A stretch of 64,000 bases of DNA. Origin: Caenorhabditis elegans. Taxonomy: Eukaryota > Nematoda > Chromadorea > Rhabditida > Rhabditidae. Positions 51,601-61,702 of this stretch are shown here, piece after piece. Every line of letters starts with the position of its first letter. The first letter of the stretch is position 1. The stretch spans positions 11,346,001-11,410,000 of the forward strand of contig NC_003284.9 of the NCBI RefSeq assembly GCF_000002985.6, in the 5' to 3' direction. The notes under the pieces are model-generated. The model saw only the letters and a program-made list of their open reading frames with translations, had not been told where the DNA came from and did not search any database. The translations under genes and the position numbers were made by a program.

Positions 51601-54600
51601 AGTTTTCTTCGTGGAGTCATACCTGCGTGCTCAATATGCATCTTGGTTTCTGCTCTGAATATTTGCACGTATTGCTTGACATTTGGAGCAAAATCTTTAA
51701 TAGCCCATGACCGAAGAATTGTGTGTTCATCTGTGGCCACTTTTCTGTTGACATGTCTTGCAGACAAAATGAAGCAAGCTTTTGATGTTGCTACGTTGGC
51801 TCTGAAAATTCAATTACCGACGGAAGAACGAAAACAAAAATTGAAACCTCTCCAAGTCTTCATCTCTTAAAGAGCTTCCACGAACGTAATGAACCCGGTT
51901 ATTCCAAAGAGGAATTTTCAAAAGCATTCGTGTCTGGTTGTCTAATTCAGCTGGCGACAACAAAACAATTTGAATTCTCTGAAGAACAAAAATTATTTTA
52001 GAACTGGTGTGTTACTGAAATACCTGGTTTTCGGGGTGGGCGTAGAATTCTTCCAAGAAATCACGAATGAATTCAACTTCCAAAGTAGTGATTGTCACAA
52101 CAACATGAGATTCCACTCCATTCCAACTACTAAAGTCAGTTCCAGATTTCTGACGTTCAGACCATGTTTGTCCCAGTTCGTCTAGTTGTTTTGGAATCAA
52201 TCCCAATGCAACGCAAATCAAAATGACAACGCATAATTGTGAAGCCCAATAGTCTGGATACCAGTCACCATAGCCAACTGTAGAGAATGTGACCATTACA
52301 AAGTAGAAAGATGTGAAGAGATCAATTCTTTTTCCACGAGCACGTTGCAAATGTTCAATGCTACACATTCCGGTAAAAATGAGGCAAGCCAGAACTGAGA
52401 ACAAGAGTAAAAGTTGACGAAATAGAGCAGAGGAGCTTATAAAAGATTTTCTATTGAGATCGTTCTGAAAAAATAATGAACTTTGACACTTCCCAGTAGG
52501 CAATGCCTCACCATCATAGCTTGAAGAGCACCTTTGGCAAGCCAGCAGTTGAGAAACACCGGAACGTATAAGTAGGTTAAGCTGGGAATAAAAATCAGAA
52601 AAAAATTAATGATTAATTGTTCGTTGATAAAATAAAATAACAAACCGATATTATGAATGGGAAACTTGTGATGAGTTCCAGTAAGAAATGAATATTGATG
52701 AGCAGTCTAACTACACTTCCCTGAAATTAAAATGTGCTTTTTGTAAAGTAGTGTTTTGAAACGACTTACCGAATAACTGAGATAAAACACCAAAATAGTG
52801 TAAACCATACTAATGCAAGCAAACATTGTTTGTAGAAACCAAATTTTGAAATCGAAGTCTACCCATAGTAAGTATTTACTGAAAATGTTGTTTTCAATTT
52901 TCTGGCGAGATATAAATTCTGAACAAAGTTATTCTCAATTTTCTACTAATTAGTATTCATTTTAATTATTTTGTAATAACTGCATAAACTGAAATTTAAC
53001 TTTTTTGATATACAGGTATGCTGAATAAATTCAGTTTAAAAAAAAGGTATCATAAACGTACATGTGTGAAGAAGAATCTATATTGAAATGTTTGAAAACT
53101 ATAATTACTTTTTTTCTAAACTTGGAATGATACTTTTCTAAATCATTCAATTAGTGGAAAATTGGGGTCCTTAACACCGAATGTTGAATGTAATTTTTCA
53201 AACATTTAATTTAAAAAATTTTCAAAATTTTCTTTTCAAAATTTCAGAAAAAAATCGACTCACTAAAGTGTGACATCTTGTTTTCCAGCTTCTTCTTCCG
53301 AAAATGGAAAGTCATCAGGATATGATCTTTCGTCATTGACGACACGAATACAATATAATATACATGTTAATAGTTTGATCAACACATTGCAGGATCTTAT
53401 TCGAGCACCTGAACAAGATTTTGCCCTTATTATTTTATTATTTTTATTTGAAAATTGAAACTCACTGATACTGGGGTTTTCTATGAACCATTGCTGAAGT
53501 TTGTGCTTGATGTTCTTTTTTTCGCCATACTGCATCCGAGCACTGAAAATAAATTGGAATAAAAGACAGAAATACTGAGAAAAACAATAGTGTTACCACA
53601 ACCACAGCACCAATTTTTTCTTCCAGTAGTAATCTGATAAACCTACCCCATTTCTTGCCTTGGAAGGTGTTTTCTTTCTTTTTTCACAGAGACAATTTTC
53701 TAGAGCATGTGTGCTCAGAAGCGAAAAGAGCTCAGAAAAGACGAATGTAGTAACGAAAAACGGAAGAGCAAAAAGAAGGAGCTCTTCGTCAATTTTTTAT
53801 AGGATGCTTTTTTCAAAAAAAAATTTAGTTCACTTTGGGAATGCTCAAGAATTCATACTCTTTGGACTTTATTGCGATGCATAAAATTCAAGCTGGAAAA
53901 CTCACAATGTTTTTCTAACTGTCGCTCTAAATCTGCTCATTTTCGATTTTAGTCTAAAAGTCCGGAAATAAAGTGAATAACATTCCAAGAAAAGCTCCAA
54001 ATGCTTCCAACTAGCTTTAACTCCGGCCAAAAAAAAAGAGTACAGCAAATGAGTAGAAATGTGTGGCCAAAACGGAGGAAGACGTGCTCTCAATGTCTTT
54101 TTTAACGTACTCAAAAGAAATAGGGGGGTTTCAATTCATTTTTAGACGGAGGAGTCAGGCTATTGTTAATGAGTTGCGTGAAAACTTGCTTTTCAGAAAA
54201 AGAAATCTACAATTAAACGGTAATTCAATTACACGCAATTACTTATTTCTTTTGACATATTTGATTTACATATCGAAAAACGCACGTGCCAGGAAGTTCT
54301 CAATTTTAGGAGAAATTAGGTTTTTTAAATGGTTTTTTTGCGATCATTGTGATTATTTAAAACAATGAATAATATTTTTTGCTACATTAACAAAAGTGTA
54401 CAGAAACTGAACAAAATTTGACTTGACTTTTGTGATTTTTTGATTTTTATGCAAATTCCTTGACTATGAAAAAACAAAGTAATGCTTTATTTTTTGCCAG
54501 GTATGTAAATTCGTTCAACTTTTAAAAAAGTAAGTTTTTTTTCGAAATCATTATTTAATTCATTTTAACTTACACATGTTTATTTGGTATTCTATAATCG

Positions 54601-57600
54601 GATGGCAATGAATGACAACTATCAACTCGCCGCTCTCGATGCTTCATGGTGCATCGGTCAGTTCTGTTATTTGTGTCGTCCGACATTTTTGCAACGCGTA
54701 ATCAATTGTATTGATTCGATAAGACACGTCAAGTGAGTCACTCGTAAAGAAAATGAGCAAAGTGATTTGAAGACATTTGAGACAGCGAACTCGTGGGAAA
54801 TCAGATTCAAAGAATAGAGTAAAGTAGCAGTCAGAAATTTAGCCAATTTTCATTGAATGAAAATCAAAACTTAGATAAACAGCCCATAACGTCTTTCATT
54901 GCCTTTTATTTGCACAATGCACGATGCAAGGCGGTTTAGAATCCACAGGTAAAGAGGAAAAATGCAAACAAAAAGTGATATAGTTTTGGACATGTACACC
55001 TTTTTCTCATATTCCTTGTTCCACCTGCCTGCGCACAGCAGAGTCAATCGGCGCTCAATTATGGGCTCACACTTTTTCTCTATCTTCTAGAACTTTTTTC
55101 TTCTACGCATGATTTGTCATTAAATTTTCCCGCGTCTCTGTTCTATGTTCCATGAGATATTTAGAGATAGTCAACAGGTTGTAAACACATAAAAAACTAT
55201 TACACTTCTTCAAGAATCTGCTGGGTGCTTGGAGCTGGTGAAATCCCATTGGGTGAAGCTTTCCGTCTTGCAAGGAGCTCACCGAGTTGGTTGTCCTCAT
55301 CGTGCATCTACATGTTAGTATATTAACAAAACTTTTAAATGGAAAAAAAACAGTACTAAAAAGGAAGCTTGTTATGAAAAACAAACGTCAGGAAAAATCA
55401 GTGAAAATAAGGGTGAGAAAAAAGAGAACAAGTAAGAAAGTATTCATCTTTTTGACTCACTAGTTTCTCCTTATTGGTCTCTCGGGTGTCGGAGGGCACA
55501 TCCCAACCATGATTGCATACCCGAAATATTGAGTCAAAGAAACTTTTGAGAGGAGCCGAATGAGATTTCGAAAGGGCAAAAAACAAGTGGGATATTGATA
55601 TGCTCTCTCTCTGCAGGAAGAAGTTGAAAGTTTCACTTTACAACCCAACAGATGAAAAAAGCCCACTCTTCAAAAAGTTATGAAGTGAACATGAGTTCCG
55701 GTTTTTTGAAAGCAGTATTTCTCCACAAATTAAGTAATAACATAAAAACAATACTATGCTTGTTTTTATATATTTTTTAATACTTAAGAGTTGTCCTTAG
55801 AGAAAATATACTGAAATGAAATAACAGAAACAAAACAAAAATCTCAAGTGTGTTGGAAATCCGAGAAAAACTAGTGGAGCATGAAATTGAGCTAATTATT
55901 GAAGCTTCGTTTGGGTTGTTTAAGGAAGTGATTCTATGAACAGATGCGTGTGAGGTCAATTAACGTTTGGAAATGTTAACTTCTGGCACATGATACATTC
56001 ACAAGTTGTGAAATGTTTAATTGTATTCAGGACTTACAACTGAAATCATTTAAAAAGTTACTTTTTAAAACTTTTTTTTTGTTAAATTTGATGACATGAT
56101 AGTTCTAAAATCTGATACCAAAAAAATAAATATTAATAGTGCAGAAATGTTACATTTTTCTTCCAAAATACTGAGTTAATGTTCTTTTAAAGTACTTCAA
56201 CTTCTCAACAAAAAAAGGAAAAAACTCCAAAAAGGGAAATTCTCTAGATGCTCGACCCCGTCTTCACCCTGAATGCATAATAATTGTGGCATGGAATAGA
56301 CAACATGAATGGATTCTAGATGTCCACACAAGACGAGAAGGGTCACAAGAGATAATGTAGTACGTTAGATATGTTCAGATAATGAAAGAATGGATATGAA
56401 AAAAGTAAAATCCGCTAGATTCATGAAAACTTCCCCAAGGGGCACGAGCAACAACAAAGATGAAGAAAAAGATGTGTTTGTGGCAGAAGTCATCCCGAAA
56501 GAAAAAAGAAAGAAGAAGAAGCATCAGAAGAATGAATGAATCAATGAATCAATGCAGCTTTTCAACTTAATTCTCGCACATATTTTATTCTTTTTTATTG
56601 CTCCAAGTTATCTTGGAACTTGAAGTTTTAATAGTTAAAGAATCTTAGCGTGTTTAAAACGAAGAGCCTTCCGCCATATGGAAAGCTTTTATGAACTGCA
56701 ATTTCTCAACTTTTTAAGTAGGCAAAACTTATGACCAATAAGATAGTTAGAATGAAGAATAAAACTCAGAAATTCCGTATTCGTCAAGCGAAATTTCAAT
56801 TAACCCCACTACTGCTCTTTTCATCTGTCACAGCAAAAATGTAACAGAATAGAAGATGATACTAGTTCATACAAAGAGCATATGCAAAAGAAATGTATCT
56901 GAGTCTTCTTCTTCTTCTCTAATTTGAGCCTCACTCCTCTTATGTCTAATCCGTCCAGTAGGATTTAGAATTTTCAAATCACATGCGTTGTCTCGAAATA
57001 AATATTTTTTCTAATTTTCAACGGACAAGTATGAAACTCTCAGAATGGATAAAACTTACGGATCTGCACGGAAAATGTCCGTGAGTTGAGTAATCGACTG
57101 CTTGAAATCATCGAAAGAAGTTGTTGGTTGCAGCTCGTTCATCAGCGAAGCATATGAGTTTTTGTACACGGTGCCTTCTGCCTCCGAATCAGTACGGGCA
57201 ATGTCTGAAAAATAATAATAAATGATGTGAAAAAGACATTTTTTAAATAAATATATTCACTAGCTTTGTCGATGCCAATATTATACTGCTACAAATACCA
57301 GAATATTGAGCTTGCCGAGCTATGTTAACCAATCTTATTCAAAGCTAGTTTTTGCTTTAGAGTGTTTTTCAATTTTCGAATAAGGTGAAAACACGATTAA
57401 GTAAATTACAGCAGTTATTTTTAATTTATTGGTCTCGGTGAAATGCCAAACTGAAATAACACTTTTTTTTATTTGCGAGTATTTTCAGCGAATCGGCTTT
57501 TACGCTTTTGTGATACAGAATTGCATTTTATTCTGACGCTATAATACTCTGCTATAGAACTATGTTGAGAGCAAAATTATTATATTACATAGGCCATTCC

Positions 57601-58200
57601 ACTAGCTGTAGTTCTGAATTGTTAATCATTAATTATGCAGTAATCAAAAAAAAGGAATTTCCTATAAAATCACCAATTAACATGGAATATGCTGATAAAA
57701 ATTTTTCGTTATATTCTCTCAACAAGTTGGACATTTCTAGTTTTCCAAAGTTTGCCTACCATCGTTATCAAAATATTCTTCGTAGATATCATCCATCTGA
57801 ACAGTGAAATCAGAAACCGAGAAATAAATTGAGGAAACGCTTTTTCAGAATGGCAAAGCCAATTTGTTTCATTAACCAAGATGCGCGTATTTGGATGTGC
57901 TCACGGAGTGGAAAAGAGCACTCTCAATTAGAAAAATTTCATCATTTGCGGTGTTGTCGTCGCAGTTTCATTCAGACCGGACATGTTTCAAAATTCACGT
58001 TTTTCAGTCAGACTCATAATGCTTGAGGGCATGAAAAGGAATATGATGAAAGGAACGACGGATGTTGAAACTTTTGTTATAATTTTTTATAGAATTCAAA
58101 ATTAGAAAGAGTTTGTGTGCTCACCATCTACATCCTGATCACTCATATTTGACATTGATGGAATTCTACGTAGACCAGTATACTGGATGTCATCAGACAT
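48699..58200 (-). CDS. slo-2: SLO-2 sodium/chloride-sensitive BK-like potassium channel
   Basis: Slo2 (Slack/KCNT-type) large-conductance K+ channel, a tetramer gated by cytosolic ions, acting in neurons and muscle. Minus-strand exons: 58200-58125, 57204-57060, 53542-53466, 53408-53264, 52878-52770, 52720-52646, 52595-52512, 52464-52024, 51978-51848, 51801-51623, 51502-51394, 51343-51194, 51149-50349, 50086-49744, 49700-49617, 49568-49446, 49390-49267, cassette 49220-49185, 48996-48909, 48846-48699. The total is 1155 codons with the cassette. S1-S6 span about 103-320; the filter STVGYGD is at 298-304; S4 lacks the regular Arg ladder, as in Slo2. Two RCK domains follow, with a basic KKKKRKEK linker and a Ser/Asp stretch between them. 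The exon at 52595 needs a non-AG acceptor (see findings). The first two exons join in phase but are less certain because an alternative first exon exists at 53906-53940. Confidence 0.92.
49185..49220 (-). CDS. slo-2: slo-2 36-nt cassette exon
   Basis: A 36-nt exon (TCTAG acceptor, CAACAG|GTATAA donor) encodes 12 residues, starting FNWKYASRC. Its flanking exons (ending 49267, starting 48996) are both phase 1, so inclusion or skipping keeps frame. It falls in the second RCK region, shortly before the conserved ISYVIINP segment. Use in mRNA is inferred. Confidence 0.6.
53906..53940 (-). CDS. slo-2: Alternative first exon of slo-2
   Basis: ATG at 53940 gives 11 codons plus two bases, ending at a strong TT|GTGAGT donor (53905-53904). 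The phase-2 end joins the exon at 53542 in frame, giving [12 protein letters not shown] then ARMQYGEK. The frame is also open upstream to an ATG at 54114, which would give a longer N-terminus. It implies an internal promoter near 54-55 kb and a shorter SLO-2 of about 1093 residues (cassette included). Confidence 0.5.
55200..55610 (-). other. Coding-like exon pair inside a slo-2 intron, unassigned
   Basis: Two candidate exons, 55610-55461 (150 nt, TCCTGCAG acceptor, CTA|GTGAGT donor) and 55307-55200 (108 nt, TGTAG acceptor, stop TAA at 55202-55200), join in phase 0. The second encodes 35 protein-like residues beginning [12 protein letters not shown] and ending QQILEEV. No upstream exon with a phase-0 end was found, and the known slo-2 exons here are phase 2. 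It may be a small nested gene, an alternative short slo-2-locus product, or chance. I do not recognise it. Confidence 0.3.
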
Positions 58201-61157
58201 TTCAAAATGTTAAAAAAATAAACGGGCCAATAAGGGAAAATGTTGAAGGAACTTGACTCAAAGTAGTAGTTTTTCGTCTCTATTTCCCTCTGTCGGTCAT
58301 TTGTTTTCTTTTTTGTGGCTTTCCAAGCATGAGAACCTGGGTATTTCCTTGTTAATTATCCCTTGCAAATTGCATTTATTTTTTTCAAGTGGTCAGTTTT
58401 GAGTAACAATCAGAGGGCCTTTGGTAGAAATTTTCTCGAAAACAAAACAATTTTGAGCACAGCTTCTTCAGCACTGAAAAAGCGGTTTCATATATGTATT
58501 CAGAAAAAAATATTTTATAAATTTAAAAATTTAATTTCATAAAGTTTAATTTAATTTCATTAAAAGCGCCAAGAAAGATTTTTAAAACTGGTTGAAAGTT
58601 GTTGCCACATATGACAATTTTAAGGCAGTTTTGGAATTGTTTTTTTCAAGTTTTCCATTAAAAATAAATGTTAATTTCATACAAGTAATTTTTTTTTTTA
58701 ATATTGAAATATTTTCATTTTTGATGAAGATTGAAGATAGATAAGCTCACCTCTAATTCAAAAGTTTAGAAGACAAAATTGAACTAGAAATTTTGAATAG
58801 AAAACTTAAACTTTCTCTGCATTCTTCAGTTTTCAGAAAGATGATTTTTGAAAATATTAAATACAATTATTGACTATCAGGAAAACACTATGTTAGTAGC
58901 AATTACTTGGTGAATAACTTACACAGAAACGGAACATACGGCATTTCTGAAGTTGAACGGAGTAAAACGAGAACGATTCGATCAACTTTAGTTGAGAATG
59001 TTGTCAGTCAGTTCAGAATAAACAGAGCCAGTCAGTGAATGTGAGGAGGTGGAAACGGAATAAAAACTATATTTGCCTCGATATAAATATGGACTTATCT
59101 GCAGCTATCGAAATGAAAACCAAAATTTCATTTAGAAAAAGGAGCTCAGGAAGGCTCCCAAAAGATTTTATTGTTTTTGGAATCTGTCCGGCAGCGTCAT
59201 CAATACCTCATTTGTATTTATGAATGGAGCACGCGCGAGCTGTTTCCTACTTATTCTTATATTTCGAGGTTAAGCCTTGTTTAATTCGAGCCAGTGAGCA
59301 CCAGTTCTTAGAACAGAAGTATGAAGTTTGTTATTACTTTCACACAGGGGACACAGATGTGTTTTACTGTGAAGCTCTTGAATATTAGTATCGCATAACA
59401 AACACTGATAATTTTCGTATAGCAGACCAAGACTAATATTGTAATTATAAATTGTTATGACAAACCTGACTCTAACAGCCTCCTTCGCTCTTCTTGCAAT
59501 TTTGGTGGTAAAACCTGCAATCAAACATAAAATGGTTATAAGGTCAGAAGCCATACACAGCGACTGAGCACAACAAAAACATACTCCGTTTAGAAGTTTG
59601 AAGACACCATTTTATTTGAAAAAAAAAACAGCAACAAACTGTTCAAATTGATTGTTTATTCTGTCAGAGATTGAATCAGTTTATAACTTTTAAAAATGGG
59701 AAACATTTTATGAGCTTTTTAAAACAATTATAAATAGGAAACTCACGTCGTTTAAAGCGTACACCATTTTAGTTGGAAATAAACAAAACTAAGTAAAATA
59801 CGAACTATATTCATAAGAAAAGACACAGTTGTCATGCATACCCGAGTCCTACACACTTGAGAAGATGAAGATATTTCAAGACAAGTACTCGCAACGAAAG
59901 AATGAAAAAGTACCTTTTTCTGTGTTTCCATTCTTTTTAAAATCACTCAGAAGACCCGAACGGAGATCATTTGCTGCAAAATGAAACGGAAATAAACTAA
60001 AATCCTAATCCGAATTTTGCAACAGAATAGCAGGCGGCATCAGCTTTACACAAAAGGCATCGTGTAAATTCAATAGAAGGGAACTCAAGGCTTACATGGG
60101 GAAAGGATAGAGATAGAAGTAGATTGAATTTGTCGCCCAGTGAAACTTGATAACATATATCGCTGACTTCCAGTTCCGTGCACAGCTTCTAAATGGCAGA
60201 AAAGCGCAAGAAAAGATAAAGAAAAAGAAAGCAAAAAAAAATGAACAGAAAATGACAAATTGAGAAAAACGACACCACATTTTTTGGCTTGGTTGGTGTT
60301 GGTTTCGGCGCACATCAAAGTTTGTTTTTTTTCGTGCGCGAGAGACTTTCGAAGCCTTACGAATGAGGCCATTTGAGTGCACATGCATTCTTATTCTACT
60401 TCATTGTTCCCATTTTGAAGTTTGGAAGACGGAACATAGTATAATTTTTCATACCACACGGAAAATATATATGGATTACAGTTTGAATTGTAAAAATTTT
60501 TCATATATAATTATTAAAGCTTATAAAATTAACCAAATATATAAACAACTTCCAAGTCGACAACAAGCATTTTTTACCAGCAACTTTATTTTTCATTTAG
60601 GTTTGTGTTTTTTCGTATTCTAAAAAAACCAAAAAAAAAGCAGTAATATTTTTTATAAATGTTTTCTCTAATTTGAATGTAATCAGATAGAATCCCCGAA
60701 TGAAATTTACAAATTTACTTACTATTGGCAACTAAACAATTCCAAAATTTTCGAATTTTTGTGATCTGCAGTTTCTATTTTCTATTTTAGTGTTCAAAAC
60801 GAAGCGCCATCTTAATGTTTGATAAGCGCTTTAACTTTCTATCGCTAGTTCGAAAAAAGTTGTGTGTACGTAAAAACTTTTGGAGAATTCATTTTCAGAA
60901 TTTGTATTTGAATAATGGCCGCTGTGAACCAATATGCAAAACTAATCAGAAAATAATAATTTTCCTGTAGTCGTATTAGACATGTTTTACAACTACACAT
61001 GTCCATAATGAACGAAAAAATTATATATCTGAATAATTCCAAATCCAATCTCAAATTGCTTTGAAAATATTTATTGATACATAATGTCCGTGTCAATAAT
61101 GAAAATACAATTAGGATATACATTTAACAATTTTACAATGTTCATTGAACAAATTAT
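58201..61157. other. Region between slo-2 and the repeat protein gene
   Basis: About 3 kb, mostly AT-rich. The 58.2-59.0 kb part is upstream of the first slo-2 exon and may hold its promoter. It includes the weak candidate gene at 59270-60388; 60390-61157 shows nothing else except AATAAA for the minus-strand gene at 61075-61070. Confidence 0.5.
59270..60388 (-). CDS. Candidate small gene with two Cys pairs
   Basis: Possible exons 60388-60361, 59973-59914 and 59514-59270 join in the same phase to about 110 codons with ATG at 60388 and stop TAA at 59272-59270. The last exon carries CLLC and, 14 residues on, CPLC, with a His between, which resembles a small zinc-binding fold but fits no family I can name. 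The first donor (TTC|GTAAGG) and the acceptors TTTGCAG and ATTGCAG are good. Against it: a usable GTTTGT donor inside the last exon would break the frame, a competing first exon 59767-59747 exists, and the composition is only partly protein-like. Confidence 0.3.
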
Positions 61158-61702
61158 TTACTGGTGGTTTTGCTCGCGGATGTTGGCAAGGTCTGGTTGG
61201 TTCTTGAGCCATGGCTTGACCTGGGTTCCCCCTTCCAAGACGCTTTTCTCCTCAAGATTTTTGTTGGTAAGTTCCTGTCCAGCGGCAGAGTCTTAAAATG
61301 AATTATTTGTGAGAAAAGTTATCAAAAAAATTTGAAATTCAAGGACCAGAAAGCTTACTTGGATGTGGAACAGCAGATCCTCCGGTCATTCCTCCGGAAA
61401 GGGCTTGTCCAGCAGCAGAATCTGAAACACAAAGTTAAAAAAAAACAAATTCAAAACTAAAAATGCCCATAACCAATTAAAACGAAAACTCACTTGGATG
61501 TGGAACGGAAGATCCTCCGGTCTTTCCGGAAAGAGCTTGTCCAGCAGCAGAGTCTATAATATAATGGAAACTTAATTCAGAACACCATGATAAGAAACTC
61601 ACTTGGATGTGGGACTCCGCGTCCTCCGGTAAGTCCGTCTTGTTCAACTGGCATGGCGTTAACGATGGCTAAAACAATAGCAAGAATGACAAATGAATTC
61701 AT
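61158..61702 (-). CDS. Small secreted protein with exon-sized repeats
   Basis: Four exons give 118 codons: 61702-61603, 61553-61494, 61421-61359, 61291-61158. A signal peptide (about 1-16) is followed by MPVEQDGLTGG, then three repeats of about 20 residues with the core NSAAGQ(A/E)L and the end GGSxVPHP. All three introns cut after the first base of the same Asn codon of the repeat, and the two inner exons are 60 and 63 nt, one repeat each. The tail (about 85-118) is unique and hydrophilic. The function is unknown. It lacks clear dibasic sites, so a neuropeptide precursor is possible but not supported. AATAAA lies about 83 nt after the stop. It may be F08B12.4, from memory. Confidence 0.8.

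Noticed and set aside
53060..53090. Small slo-2 exon between those at 53264 and 52878
   Set aside because: The ATAG acceptor and GTACG donor exist, but joining it to the phase-2 exon ending TA creates a stop codon at once.
57562..58026. Two plus-strand frames (81 and 65 codons) inside the first slo-2 intron
   Set aside because: They do not join in phase across the AG at about 57851, are AT-driven in composition and have no conserved motif; a nested gene is not supported.
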